Positions 16,627 through 25,993 of a DNA stretch of 64,000 nt are shown piece by piece. Position numbers and translations under genes: made by a program. Below the pieces are notes generated by a model, which worked only from the letters and a program-made list of their open reading frames with translations, searched no databases and was not told the origin of the DNA. The stretch is taken from the NCBI RefSeq assembly GCF_034555965.1, contig NZ_JAYDCK010000003.1:1364001-1428000 (forward strand), in the 5' to 3' direction. This DNA is from Aquicoccus sp. G2-2. Its GTDB lineage: Bacteria > Pseudomonadota > Alphaproteobacteria > Rhodobacterales > Rhodobacteraceae. Position 1 is the stretch's first letter. Every line of letters starts with the position of its first letter.

Positions 16627-18590
16627 TCCGCCGGGACCCCGGTCATCGGCGCCTTGCGCGCGCCCGCTGCCACCCGGTAACGCCGATCAGACAACGACAG
16701 CGCGCCGCCAAGCGCCATCAATATGGCCCCGCCCCAGATCCAGTTGGCCAGCGGCTTGTAATAGGTCCGCATTGCGAACCCGCCACCATCCTGCGGATCG
16801 CCGATCACTACGTAAACATCGCGCAAGAAGCCGATGTTGATCGCGGCTTCGGTGGTTTGCGAACCCGCCACCGGGTAAATCCGCTTCTCCGGGTACATCA
16901 TCGAGATAAGCTTGCCTGCCTTCTCCAACCGCACCGTGCCCATGGTAGAGATATAGTTCGGCCCCTCGACCTGATCGACCTCTTCCAGTGTCAGACTATA
17001 CCCCGCCAGATCAAAGCTCTGGCCCTCTTGCACCACAAGGATATCTTCCTGCTGCCACGCCAACACGCCAGAAATCCCCGCAATCGCAATGCCAAGCCCG
17101 GCATGGGCCAGCGCCTTGCCCCAATCCGCGCGCGGCAGCGCGAACAGGCGTTTAATGCGCCCTTTACGTTTCCCTGCGCGCATCAGCAATTCGGTGGCCG
17201 ACCCCACCACCAGCCATGCGCCCAGCATCAGGCCAAGCGGCCCAAGCGCGCTTTTCTGCGTCTCCATCGCCCACAACAGCGCAGCCAGCGCCACGACCAG
17301 CAATAGAGCGGGCCACAGCCTGCGCATCGTCCGGCCAAGATTGGCGCGCTTCCATGGCAGCATCGCGCCCACCGGCAACAAAACGGCCAGCGTCACCATG
17401 AACGGCGTAAACGCCTGATTGAAGAACGGCGCGCCCACCGAAAGCTTGCGGTCAAACACCATTTCCGACACCAGCGGCCAAAGCGTGCCGACAAACACCA
17501 CGAACGCCGCCACGCCCAGCAGGATATTGTTGACCACCAAAGCCGATTCACGGCTCACCATGCCAAACACGCCCTTGGCCTCCATCGCACCGGCGCGGAA
17601 CGCAAACAGCGTCAGCGCGCCGCCGATGAACACCACCAGAATCAGCAACAAAAACACGCCGCGTTCGGGGTCGTTGGCAAAAGCATGAACCGACGTGATG
17701 ATGCCCGAACGGGTGATGAACGCGCCGACAAGGCTGAACCCGAAGGCGATGATCGCCAACAGCACCGTCCAGCTTTTCAGCGATTCACGCTTTTCCACCA
17801 CGATCGCCGAATGCAACAGCGCCGCCGAGATAAGCCACGGCATGAAGCTCGCATTCTCCACCGGGTCCCAGAACCAGAACCCGCCCCAGCCCAATTCGTA
17901 ATAGGCCCACCACGAGCCAAGCGCCACGCCCACAGTCAGGAACATCCACGCCGCCAACGTCCATGGCCGCACCCAGCGGCCCCATGCCGCATCGACGCGG
18001 CCTTCGATCAACGCCGCCACCGCAAAGGAAAACGCCATCGAAAGCCCGACATAGCCGAGATAAAGAAACGGCGGGTGGAAGGCGAGGCCCGGATCCTGCA
18101 ACAGCGGGTTCATGTCCTGCCCGTTCATCGGTGGCACCGCCTCGCGCAAAAACGGGTTCGAGGTGAACAGGATAAACGCGAAAAACGCCGCCCCGATCAT
18201 GCCCTGCACCGCAAGGATACGCGCCTTCAATGTCGGCGGCAGGTTGGCGCCGAACCACACCACCGCCGCGCCGTAAAGCGTAACAATCAGCACCCAAAGC
18301 AGCATGGAGCCTTCGTGATTGCCCCAAACTCCGGTGATCTTGTAAAGCATCGGCTTCAGCGTATGGCTGTTAGCCACCACCAGATGCAGCGAAAAATCCG
18401 AGGTCACAAACGCATACATCAGCGCGAAAAACGCTGTCGCAGTCAGCACAAGCTGCACATTCGCCGCTGGCTCTGCAAAGGCCATCCAGCCCGGCCATCG
18501 CTTCTGCGCGCCCACAAGCGGGATCACCGATTGCAAAAGCGCCACGATAAAGGCGAGGATAAGCGCGAAATGTCCAAGTTCTGCTGTCAT
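16623..18590 (-). CDS. ccmF: Cytochrome c heme lyase subunit CcmF
   Basis: A 655-residue polytopic membrane protein that with CcmH attaches heme to apocytochrome c. The heme-binding Trp-rich motif is seen as Gly-Phe-Trp-Phe-Trp-Asp-Pro-Val-Glu-Asn-Ala-Ser-Phe-Met-Pro-Trp near residue 240. Histidines lie on neighbouring loops (Trp-Gly-Asn-His-Glu-Gly-Ser). The start at 18590 (Met-Thr-Ala-Glu-Leu-Gly-His-Phe) is chosen over an upstream Met at 18638 because the extra 16 residues are not hydrophobic and the family begins this way. A holin/endolysin pair lies between it and ccmE. Confidence 0.93.
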   Translation of the reverse strand: MTAELGHFALILAFIVALLQSVIPLVGAQKRWPGWMAFAEPAANVQLVLTATAFFALMYAFVTSDFSLHLVVANSHTLKPMLYKITGVWGNHEGSMLLWVLIVTLYGAAVVWFGANLPPTLKARILAVQGMIGAAFFAFILFTSNPFLREAVPPMNGQDMNPLLQDPGLAFHPPFLYLGYVGLSMAFSFAVAALIEGRVDAAWGRWVRPWTLAAWMFLTVGVALGSWWAYYELGWGGFWFWDPVENASFMPWLISAALLHSAIVVEKRESLKSWTVLLAIIAFGFSLVGAFITRSGIITSVHAFANDPERGVFLLLILVVFIGGALTLFAFRAGAMEAKGVFGMVSRESALVVNNILLGVAAFVVFVGTLWPLVSEMVFDRKLSVGAPFFNQAFTPFMVTLAVLLPVGAMLPWKRANLGRTMRRLWPALLLVVALAALLWAMETQKSALGPLGLMLGAWLVVGSATELLMRAGKRKGRIKRLFALPRADWGKALAHAGLGIAIAGISGVLAWQQEDILVVQEGQSFDLAGYSLTLEEVDQVEGPNYISTMGTVRLEKAGKLISMMYPEKRIYPVAGSQTTEAAINIGFLRDVYVVIGDPQDGGGFAMRTYYKPLANWIWGGAILMALGGALSLSDRRYRVAAGARKAPMTGVPAE

Positions 18591-18697
18591 GCCCCCGTTA
18601 TAGGGCGCAAGCCCGCGCGGGCCAATCGCAATCGGCACGAACAGGCGATCACATTGTCGCGCCCCCGCCGGTTGGCGCGGGCGTCAGCCCGGCCCGC

Positions 18698-19291
18698 TCA
18701 TCGCCCCTCGTATTCATATTCGCGCCGCCAGTCGCGCAGCGCCGGGTTCGCCTCCGGCTCCGTCGCCTCCAACGCCACGCGCGCATCCAACCCCGTCGCC
18801 GCCTCGCCGGGGCTGCCCGCCCCACGCTCCAGCGCGTCCAAACTCTTGAGATTGCTCACCACCTGCGGCACCGCCAAGAGCGTGCGGCTAATCTGGCGCT
18901 GAAAATCCTGCCCCTTGGCCTGATGCCGCGCCCCGAAATAAAAGCTCACGATCGCGCCCAGCAACCACCAAAGCGGCTCCGGCACCAGCGCAATTCCCTG
19001 CATTCGTGACGCGAACCACACCGGATCAACCATCGCCGCAATGAACAGCGCCAGCGTGCCAAGCGCCAGCGCCGGGCGCGGCACCCGGTTGAGCGCGTCC
19101 ATCACCCGGTCGAAAAGCCCGCGCGGCTCAACCCGAAATTCGCCACCGAACTGCGTTAACGCCTGCTCCTGCATCTGCGTGGCGCGCGCCGAAGCGCCCT
19201 CTGCATTTTCCCGAAATACCTCAGCCGTGTCTTTCAACACATTGCGCTCATTACCAAAAAGCAACGCCAAGACCCGCTCGATCACACCCAT
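18698..19291 (-). CDS. Holin family protein of the gene-transfer-agent lysis type
   Basis: A 197-residue protein. A charged N-terminal helical part is followed by two clear membrane segments (about residues 75-95 and 105-121, around Leu-Trp-Trp-Leu-Leu-Gly-Ala-Ile-Val-Ser-Phe-Tyr-Phe-Gly-Ala). A basic and acidic C-terminal tail ends the protein. This matches the three-helix holin family paired with GH108 muramidase. Holins permeabilise the inner membrane so that the muramidase reaches the wall. The start overlaps the endolysin stop by 10 nt. In R. capsulatus such a pair (rcc00555/rcc00556 as I recall) releases gene transfer agent particles; applying that here is inference. No capsid or tail genes are in the window. 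Confidence 0.8.
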   Translation of the reverse strand: MGVIERVLALLFGNERNVLKDTAEVFRENAEGASARATQMQEQALTQFGGEFRVEPRGLFDRVMDALNRVPRPALALGTLALFIAAMVDPVWFASRMQGIALVPEPLWWLLGAIVSFYFGARHQAKGQDFQRQISRTLLAVPQVVSNLKSLDALERGAGSPGEAATGLDARVALEATEPEANPALRDWRREYEYEGR

Positions 19292-19893
19292 TTTGCCACC
19301 CTTTTTCGAAATGCTGCCTCGCTCAACCGATAGCGCGGGCTGATGAACGCCTCCGCCCGGCGAATCCAGCCACCCTTGCCCCCATTGCGGGTGCGCGCAT
19401 ATTTGCGGCTTGCGGGGCGGCTGTCGGCCAGCCGGAAATAATAATTGCGCCGCGCAATCCCGTAAGCATCCGCCAAATATCCCGGCGCCGCCTTGGCCGC
19501 CGCATTGGCCGCCCGCACCGTCTGCGGCCCGATCACCCCGTCAACCGTCACGCCATGGCCCATCTGGCCAAGCAGCCGTTGCAAAATCTTCACCGCGTTG
19601 GCACCCGCGTTCACATACATGTCAAACACACCCGCACGCAGCGTGGCGGGCAGTCGCGCAATCCCGGTGCGCCGATAATAATGCTCAACGAAAATATCGA
19701 CCGCCTGCGCCCGGCTCAGCGCGCGCACATCATGCGCGTCGACATCGCCATCGCGGTCAAGGTCAAGCCCAAGCCTGCGCATCGTGGCGATGGTCACGCC
19801 GAATTTCGTCGCCCCGCCCGGATCGTCTGGGTCGTTCACGAACCCGCCCTCGCGGGTCACGATCTCTTCGGCAATATCGCGCACGGATGGCAT
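19282..19893 (-). CDS. GH108 family endolysin (N-acetylmuramidase), GTA-lysis type
   Basis: A 203-residue glycoside hydrolase family 108 muramidase. The catalytic Glu15 lies in Thr-Arg-Glu-Gly-Gly-Phe-Val-Asn. It is followed by Asp-Pro-Gly-Gly-Ala-Thr-Lys-Phe-Gly-Val-Thr, then Tyr-Tyr-Arg-Arg-Thr-Gly, and a peptidoglycan-binding part with Gly-Val-Ile-Gly-Pro-Gln-Thr. There is no signal peptide, so export depends on the adjacent holin. The pair sits inside the cytochrome c maturation locus, between ccmE and ccmF, and shares their direction. It is a stand-alone lysis cassette of the kind used for gene transfer agent release rather than the remains of a full prophage. Confidence 0.87.
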   Translation of the reverse strand: MPSVRDIAEEIVTREGGFVNDPDDPGGATKFGVTIATMRRLGLDLDRDGDVDAHDVRALSRAQAVDIFVEHYYRRTGIARLPATLRAGVFDMYVNAGANAVKILQRLLGQMGHGVTVDGVIGPQTVRAANAAAKAAPGYLADAYGIARRNYYFRLADSRPASRKYARTRNGGKGGWIRRAEAFISPRYRLSEAAFRKRVAKWV

Positions 19894-19947
19894 CGGCTTT
19901 CTCCTGCAACTCGGGGAAAGCCTGCGCCAATTCGGTTAACGCGCGCC

Positions 19948-20394
19948 TTAACTGCCGTCCGATGGCACGTAAACGCCCTGTTCCTTAAGCGCGTCCACCA
20001 CCTCTTTCGGCATATAATTCTCATCGTGTTTGGCAAGAATTTCAGTGGCTTGGAAAACACCGTTCGCGTAACTTCCCGTGCCGACCATGCCCTGTTTCTC
20101 ACCAAACATGTCGGGCAGAACGCCGGTATATTCCACCTTCACGCTCTTGCCGCCATCGGTCACGTTAAAGCGCACCGTCTTGCCTTGCCCGCGCAGCAGA
20201 CTGCCCTCTTCAACCAACCCGCCAATGCGAAACACTTCCGTCGGCGGCGGCGGCGATTCCATCACCTGACTGGGCGAGCGGAAATAGTTGATACCTCCGC
20301 GCAACCCATACCCGATCAGCCCGGTCGCCATGATCAACGCGACCACGGCAAGCGCGATCACCTGAATGCGGCGTTTCTTCTTCAACCCACGCAT
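19948..20394 (-). CDS. ccmE: Cytochrome c maturation heme chaperone CcmE
   Basis: A 148-residue periplasmic heme chaperone with an N-terminal membrane anchor (about residues 10-30) and an OB-fold barrel. Heme binds covalently to His123 in the motif His-Asp-Glu-Asn-Tyr (Tyr127). It receives heme from CcmC and passes it to CcmFH. The short gap to argC upstream (11 nt) suggests co-transcription with argC. The holin/endolysin pair separates it from ccmF. Confidence 0.94.
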   Translation of the reverse strand: MRGLKKKRRIQVIALAVVALIMATGLIGYGLRGGINYFRSPSQVMESPPPPTEVFRIGGLVEEGSLLRGQGKTVRFNVTDGGKSVKVEYTGVLPDMFGEKQGMVGTGSYANGVFQATEILAKHDENYMPKEVVDALKEQGVYVPSDGS

Positions 20395-20405
20395 CGCGCA
20401 CTCCT

Positions 20406-21434
20406 TCAGGGGAAACAGGGCGCCAGCATCAGCCCCTGCGTCTCTGCAAGACCTAGCATCAGATTGGCATTCTGCAAGGCTTGCCCGCTGCTACCTTTTG
20501 TCAGGTTATCCAGCGCCCCGACAATGATTGCCCGGCCCGCAATCCGGTCGCCCACCACCCCGATATGGCAAAAATTCGAGCCGCGCACATGATGCGTGCT
20601 CGGTGTTTCGCCAAACGGCAGCACCTCGATAAACGGCTCAGCCGCATAGGCCTTGGCCAATGTCTCATGCACGATCTCGGCTTCCCCGGATACATAGCCG
20701 GTGGCCAGAATCCCCCGGTTCGCCGGAATCAAATGCGGCGTGAACTGCACCTCAACCTTGCGCCCGGCGAGCTTCGAAAACTCCTGATCGAACTCCCCAA
20801 GATGCCGGTGCGTGCCGCCCACGGCATAGGCGTTATAGCCCTCCGACAGCTCCGCATGGAGCAGGTTTTCCTTCAAACTCCGCCCCGCGCCCGACACCGC
20901 GCATTTCAGATCAAGGATAATATCGTCAAGCCCGATCACCCCGCCCATAATCAGCGGGCGCAAAACATATTGCCCCGTCGCCGCGTTACAGCCGGTGCCC
21001 GCGACAAGCCGCGCCGCGCGAATGTCGTCGCGGTAAAATTCGGTCAGCCCGTAAACCGCCTCTTTCTGCATTTCCACGGCACTGTGCGGGTTGCCATACC
21101 ATTTCTCATATTCCGCCGGATCACGCAGCCGGAAATCCGCCGACAGATCGACGATCCTCAGGTCACGCGGCAGGTTTGAGATCACCTCTTGCGAGGTCTT
21201 GTGCGGCAGCGCGCAAAAACACAAATCAATCTGACCGAAATCAATCTCGTCAAAACTGACCATATCAGGCAGCGCCAAATGGCGCAGATGCGGGAACACT
21301 TGCGCCACGCTTTGCCCGGCCTTGGAAAACGCGCCCAGCGCGGCAATCTCCATGCCGCCATGGGTGGCGATCAACCGGATCAATTCGGAGCCGGTATAAC
21401 CACTGGCACCCAGAATGGCGATTTTATGGGCCAT
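20406..21434 (-). CDS. argC: N-acetyl-gamma-glutamyl-phosphate reductase
   Basis: A 342-residue ArgC, third step of arginine synthesis. It shows the NADP fold [11 protein letters not shown], then Asp-Leu-Ser-Ala-Asp-Phe-Arg-Leu, then the catalytic Cys in Gly-Thr-Gly-Cys-Asn-Ala-Ala-Thr-Gly. It also shows Gly-Gly-Thr-His-Arg-His and Gly-Ser-Asn-Phe-Cys-His-Ile. The start at 21434 (Met-Ala-His-Lys-Ile-Ala) is preceded by AAGGGG at 7 nt; the upstream Met at 21464 is less likely. Confidence 0.94.
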   Translation of the reverse strand: MAHKIAILGASGYTGSELIRLIATHGGMEIAALGAFSKAGQSVAQVFPHLRHLALPDMVSFDEIDFGQIDLCFCALPHKTSQEVISNLPRDLRIVDLSADFRLRDPAEYEKWYGNPHSAVEMQKEAVYGLTEFYRDDIRAARLVAGTGCNAATGQYVLRPLIMGGVIGLDDIILDLKCAVSGAGRSLKENLLHAELSEGYNAYAVGGTHRHLGEFDQEFSKLAGRKVEVQFTPHLIPANRGILATGYVSGEAEIVHETLAKAYAAEPFIEVLPFGETPSTHHVRGSNFCHIGVVGDRIAGRAIIVGALDNLTKGSSGQALQNANLMLGLAETQGLMLAPCFP

Positions 21435-21488
21435 GTCGGACCCCTTTTTCATAGTATCAAACACTTATTGGCGAAAACCGGAGGAGGC

Positions 21489-22301
21489 TCAAGCCGCCTC
21501 GAACACGATGCGTCGTCGCAAAAATTGCGTCGCCCGGTCCGAAACCTTGCCCGCATCGCCGGTGGTCAGGAATTTTGGCTCCCCTTCCGCGCCGCGCATC
21601 TTCGGGTGGCGCGTCAGATAATCAGCCAAGCTTTCCGCCACCAAGGCGGCTTGCGAATAAACCTGCACATCCGCGCCCAATGCGGCCTGAAACTCGGCTT
21701 CCATCAACGGATAATGCGTGCAGCCCAGAACCGCCGCCTCAGGGTGCGGCATCTTGCGTTTCAACGCCTCGACATGGCTTTTCACCAAGGCTTCGGCCAA
21801 AATCATGTCGCCCTCTTCAATGGCGTCCACAACGCCGCCGCAGGCTTGGGTTTCCACGTCCACACCGATGGCCCGAAACGCCAGCTCGCGCTGAAATGCG
21901 CGGCTTGCCACCGCGGCGGGCGTGGCGAAAAGCGCCACGTTCTGCACCGCCACCTCGCGCGGCGGGGAATTGTCGCCCCATTGCCGCTCGGTCAGCGCCT
22001 CGATCAGCGGCACGAACACGCCGAGCACCCGCTTGTCGCGCGGCACAACGCTCTCCTGCATCCGTCTGAGTGCGGCCGCACTCGCCGTGTTGCAGGCCAG
22101 AATCACAAGTTCACACCCCTCGGCCCAAAGCCGATCCACCGCGCGGCAGGTCAGATCGAAAATGTCATCGGCATCGCGCACCCCGTAAGGCGCATGGGCC
22201 GAATCGGCCAGATAGACGAACGGCACCTCCGGCAGCCGCTTTTGCACCGCATCCCAGACGGTCAGCCCGCCCAGCCCTGAATCGAATATTCCAACCGCCA
22301 T
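21489..22301 (-). CDS. murI: Glutamate racemase
   Basis: A 270-residue MurI, making D-glutamate for peptidoglycan. It opens with [11 protein letters not shown]. The two catalytic cysteines lie in Leu-Ala-Cys-Asn-Thr-Ala-Ser-Ala and [18 protein letters not shown] is the usual substrate loop. Length is normal. It runs in the same direction as argC with 54 nt between. Confidence 0.93.
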   Translation of the reverse strand: MAVGIFDSGLGGLTVWDAVQKRLPEVPFVYLADSAHAPYGVRDADDIFDLTCRAVDRLWAEGCELVILACNTASAAALRRMQESVVPRDKRVLGVFVPLIEALTERQWGDNSPPREVAVQNVALFATPAAVASRAFQRELAFRAIGVDVETQACGGVVDAIEEGDMILAEALVKSHVEALKRKMPHPEAAVLGCTHYPLMEAEFQAALGADVQVYSQAALVAESLADYLTRHPKMRGAEGEPKFLTTGDAGKVSDRATQFLRRRIVFEAA

Positions 22302-22394
22302 CTGCCCTGCCCGTTCTGCCTGCCGCCGTCATCGCGGCGAGTCTCCTGCTCATACGGCGCTTCGGCGCGGAAATCCATCGCTGCTATGCGCGCG

Positions 22395-25300
22395 CTATTC
22401 CGCCGCCTGACTTGCCGCACCTTCGCCGCGCAATTCGGCCAAGATCGCCGCCCGCCGCACCGCCGCTTTTTCGGCATTCGCCGCCTTCACCGGGCCAAAG
22501 CCCCGGATTTCCAAAGGCAGGCTCGCCAGCTCGGCAATCAGGGCCTTGTTGGCGTCCTCCACCTTCGGCAGCCACTGCGCCATATCGGCCTCGTATTGCG
22601 CAATCTGCGCGCGCTCGCCACGGCGCTCCTCGCTGCGTCCGAACGGGTCAAGCGGCGTGCCGCGCAGGCGCTTCATCTTGGTCAGCATCGCCAACCAGCG
22701 CCCCATACCGGGGCCAAACTCGCGCTTCAATGGCCGCCCATTCGGGCCGTCCTTGGAAAAGATCGGCGGCGCCATGTGATAGGACATCTTGAAATCACCC
22801 TCGAACTGCTCCTCGGCCTTCTTGCGGGTCTCCTGATGCAGCCGGGCCACCTCGTATTCGTCCTTATAAGCCAGAACCTTGTGATAGCCCTTGGCGACGG
22901 CCTCTTTCAGCCCCGCATCGCTCACACTCTCCACCAGCTTGCGATAGCGTTTCGCCAGCCGCTTGTTCTGATAGGCAATCAGATGATCGGCCCGAAACGC
23001 GATGCGCTCGTCCAGCGTTTGCGGCATTTGCACCACGTTGGGGGCCAACAGCGTCTCCACCTCATCGGGGTGCAGCGCCGCCCAACGGCCAATCTCAAAC
23101 GCGCGCAAATTGCCCTCGATCGCGGTGCCGTTCAGGCGGATCGCATCCGCTATCGCCTCATGGCTGATCGGCAAAAGCCCCATCTGCCACGCACCGCCAA
23201 ACACCATCATGTTGGAATAGATGCTGTCGCCCAGCGTCATCCGCGCCAGTTCCGAGGCGTCGAAAAGACTCAAGCGATCCTGCAACCGCGCCTGCAGTTG
23301 CAGCGCCAGCCGGTCGCCCGGAATGGTGAAATCGGTGTGCCGGGTAAACTCTCCGGTGATGATCTCGTGACTGTTGACCACCCCGCCGGTGCGCCCGGTG
23401 CTGGTCAAGCCAAGCGTCTTGGCCCCCGCACTCACCACCATATCGCCGCCGATCAGCGCGTGCGCCTCCCCGGTGGCGACGCGCACGGCGGTGATGTCCT
23501 CGGGCGCATTGGCCAGCCGCACATGGATATGCACCGCACCGCCCTTCTGGGCAAGGCCCGCCATCTCCATCATGCCAGCACCCAGCCCGTCAATCTGTGC
23601 CGCCTGCGCCAGAATGGCCCCGATGGTCACGACCCCGGTGCCGCCGACCCCGGTAATCACCACGTTATGCGTGCCATTGATGGCAGGCAGCGTTGGCTCC
23701 GGCAGGTCCGGCAGATCAAGCGTCGCCGTCGCCTGCTTTTTCACCTTGGCGCCTTCCAGTGTCACAAAGCTCGGGCAGAACCCCTGCAGACACGAGAAAT
23801 CCTTGTTGCAGCTTGACTGGTCAATCGCCCGCTTGCGGCCCAGCTCGGTTTCCACCGGCACGATGGACACACAGTTCGACTGCACCCCGCAATCGCCGCA
23901 GCCTTCGCAAACGTCGGTGTTGATGAACACCCGCTTGTCAATGTCGGGAAACGTGCCGCGCTTGCGGCGGCGGCGCTTCTCGGCGGCGCAGGTTTGCACG
24001 TAAAGAATAGCCGATACACCTTTGTGTTCACGGAATTTCTTTTGAACCGCGTCCATCTCGATGCGTTCATGAATCTCCAACCCACCGGGGAAACTCTTGA
24101 GGTCCACATCCTCTTTCTCGTCATAGACAAGTGCCACATGCTCGATCCCGAACGCTTTCAATTCCCGCGCAATCTGCTGTGCCGAAAGGTCGCCCTCATG
24201 GGTCTGCCCGCCGGTCATCGCCACCGCGTCGTTGTAAAGGATCTTGTAGGTGATGTTGGTGCCCGCAGCGACCGCCGCGCGAATGGCTTGCAGGCCGGAA
24301 TGGTTATAGGTGCCGTCACCAAGGTTCTGAAACACGTGCCCGGTCTTGGAAAACGGTGCCTCCCCGATCCAGTTGGCCCCCTCGCCGCCCATATGGGTGA
24401 AACCCAGCGTGTCGCGCTCCATCCATTGCACCATGAAGTGACAGCCGATCCCGGCATAGGCGCGGCTGCCCTCCGGCACCTTGGTCGAGCTATTATGCGG
24501 ACACCCTGAACAGTAATAGGCCAGCCGACTGGCGATTTCTTCCACATTGTCGTTGCGCCGCGCCTGATCCAGCTCGGCCAGCCCGGCCTTGATACCGTCC
24601 GTGGCGCACCCCTCCTCGGTCAGGACCGCGCCCAGCTTTTCGGCAATCATCACCGGGTCAAGCGCCCAGCGCGTCGGGAACAGTTCTTCGGAATGCACCC
24701 CGCCCGAGCCGCCTTTGTACCAGCCATAAACCCGGCGGCCCTGCCGGTCGTCGAAAATCGCTTCCTTGATCTGCACTTCCAGCAGCTTGCGCTTTTCTTC
24801 CACCACGATGATCAGATCAAGCCCCTCGGCCCACTGACGAAACCCTTTCATGTCGAGCGGCCAAACCTGCCCAACCTTGTAAGTGGTGATCCCCAGCCGC
24901 TCAGCCTCCGCCGCGTCAATCCCCAGAAGGGCAAGCGCATGTTCCAGATCAAGCCAGTTCTTCCCGTGCGAGACCAACCCGATCTTCGCCCCCGCCTTGC
25001 CCCAAACCCGCTTGTCCATCTTGTTGGCATGGGCAAACGCTTCCGCCGCCGCGCGCTTGTAATCAATCAGCCGCGCTTCCTGCTCGATGCGGTCATCAAT
25101 GAGCCGGATATTCAACCCGCCCTGCGGCATCTCAAACTCGGGCGTGACGAATTGCAGCCGATCCGGGTCGGCATTGATAACCGCCGTCGCCTCGATCGTG
25201 TCCTTCATCACCTTAAGGCCCACCCAGACCCCGGCAAACCGGCTCAGCGCATAGCCATAAAGCCCGTAATCAAGGACTTCCTGAACCCCCGCCGGGCTGA

Positions 25301-25811
25301 CCACTGGCATATAGGCATCAATCAGCGCCCATTCGCTTTGATGCAGCGCGGTCGAGCTTTCTCCGGTGTGGTCATCCCCCATCGCCATCACCACGCCACC
25401 ATTGACACTGGTGCCCGCCATGTTGGCATGGCGCATCACGTCGCCCGACCGGTCAATCCCCGGCCCCTTGCCATACCAAAGGCCAAACACCCCGTCGAAC
25501 TTGCCTTCGCCGCGCAGCTCTGCCTGCTGACTGCCCCAAATGGCGGTCGCGGCAAGGTCTTCGTTCAATCCCGGCTCGAATTTCACATCATGCCCGGCCA
25601 GCATGTCTTTTGAGCGGCCCATCAACAGATCCACCGCGCCCAGCGGGGAGCCACGATACCCGGTCACATACCCCGCCGTGTTCAGCCCGGCCTCGGTATC
25701 ACGATGCTTTTGCGTCAGCATCAGCCGCACCAGCGCCTGCGTCCCGTTCAGCAATACCTGGGACTTCCCCAGATCATACCGGTCATCCAGAGATACCTGA
25801 TGCTTGCTCAT
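22395..25811 (-). CDS. Indolepyruvate ferredoxin oxidoreductase, fused alpha/beta subunits
   Basis: A 1138-residue enzyme that oxidatively decarboxylates aryl pyruvates to aryl-acetyl-CoA, the last part of aromatic amino acid breakdown. The N-terminal pyruvate-oxidoreductase domains are followed by the thiamine diphosphate domain (Gly-Asp-Gly-Thr-Tyr-Asn-His-Ser-Gly and Gly-Gly-Gln-Thr). Next is a 4Fe-4S segment with Cys-Glu-Gly-Cys-Gly-Asp-Cys and later Cys-Leu-Gln-Gly-Phe-Cys-Pro-Ser-Phe. The gamma-type domain (Gly-Val-Gly-Gly-Thr-Gly-Val) and a DUF6537-like C-terminus end the protein. Archaeal versions are split into iorA and iorB; bacterial ones like this are one chain. It is divergent from a LysR gene with a perfect operator-like repeat between them. 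Confidence 0.92.
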   Translation of the reverse strand: MSKHQVSLDDRYDLGKSQVLLNGTQALVRLMLTQKHRDTEAGLNTAGYVTGYRGSPLGAVDLLMGRSKDMLAGHDVKFEPGLNEDLAATAIWGSQQAELRGEGKFDGVFGLWYGKGPGIDRSGDVMRHANMAGTSVNGGVVMAMGDDHTGESSTALHQSEWALIDAYMPVVSPAGVQEVLDYGLYGYALSRFAGVWVGLKVMKDTIEATAVINADPDRLQFVTPEFEMPQGGLNIRLIDDRIEQEARLIDYKRAAAEAFAHANKMDKRVWGKAGAKIGLVSHGKNWLDLEHALALLGIDAAEAERLGITTYKVGQVWPLDMKGFRQWAEGLDLIIVVEEKRKLLEVQIKEAIFDDRQGRRVYGWYKGGSGGVHSEELFPTRWALDPVMIAEKLGAVLTEEGCATDGIKAGLAELDQARRNDNVEEIASRLAYYCSGCPHNSSTKVPEGSRAYAGIGCHFMVQWMERDTLGFTHMGGEGANWIGEAPFSKTGHVFQNLGDGTYNHSGLQAIRAAVAAGTNITYKILYNDAVAMTGGQTHEGDLSAQQIARELKAFGIEHVALVYDEKEDVDLKSFPGGLEIHERIEMDAVQKKFREHKGVSAILYVQTCAAEKRRRRKRGTFPDIDKRVFINTDVCEGCGDCGVQSNCVSIVPVETELGRKRAIDQSSCNKDFSCLQGFCPSFVTLEGAKVKKQATATLDLPDLPEPTLPAINGTHNVVITGVGGTGVVTIGAILAQAAQIDGLGAGMMEMAGLAQKGGAVHIHVRLANAPEDITAVRVATGEAHALIGGDMVVSAGAKTLGLTSTGRTGGVVNSHEIITGEFTRHTDFTIPGDRLALQLQARLQDRLSLFDASELARMTLGDSIYSNMMVFGGAWQMGLLPISHEAIADAIRLNGTAIEGNLRAFEIGRWAALHPDEVETLLAPNVVQMPQTLDERIAFRADHLIAYQNKRLAKRYRKLVESVSDAGLKEAVAKGYHKVLAYKDEYEVARLHQETRKKAEEQFEGDFKMSYHMAPPIFSKDGPNGRPLKREFGPGMGRWLAMLTKMKRLRGTPLDPFGRSEERRGERAQIAQYEADMAQWLPKVEDANKALIAELASLPLEIRGFGPVKAANAEKAAVRRAAILAELRGEGAASQAAE

Positions 25812-25873
25812 CGCACGCCTCCCCTCGCTTTGCGGCTCACCAATCCATTGTGCGCCTGTTGTAGAAAAGATAA

Positions 25874-25894
25874 TAGGTCATAAATTTTGACCTA
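25874..25894. promoter_or_regulatory. LysR-type operator candidate between the oxidoreductase and its regulator
   Basis: TAGGTCA-N7-TGACCTA, a perfect interrupted palindrome with an AT-only centre (TAAATTT), sits in the middle of the 182-nt divergent intergenic region. It contains T-N11-A pairs as LysR-type proteins prefer. It is most likely the site from which the LysR protein controls both genes. Confidence 0.7.
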
Positions 25895-25897
25895 CAA

Positions 25898-25931
25898 ACC
25901 GATATTTCTTGCCCCAACGGCCTATATCGGT
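25898..25931. promoter_or_regulatory. Second, longer-spaced inverted repeat in the same divergent region
   Basis: ACCGATAT (25898-25905) is complementary to ATATCGGT (25924-25931) with an 18-nt spacer. It could be a second, activation-type LysR site or a binding site for another factor. It lies nearer the lysR start. Confidence 0.4.
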
Positions 25932-25993
25932 ATTTAGACCGTTCGGAAAAGAGATTGCTCACCACGAGCCCCGACGAAAAGAAAGTTGCAAGT

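Noticed and set aside
19936..19951. TTAA-N8-TTAA in front of the endolysin gene, like a CtrA box
   Set aside because: The spacer is 8, not 7, and the second half is the ccmE stop codon. It is too far from the consensus to claim, although it lies at an interesting place.
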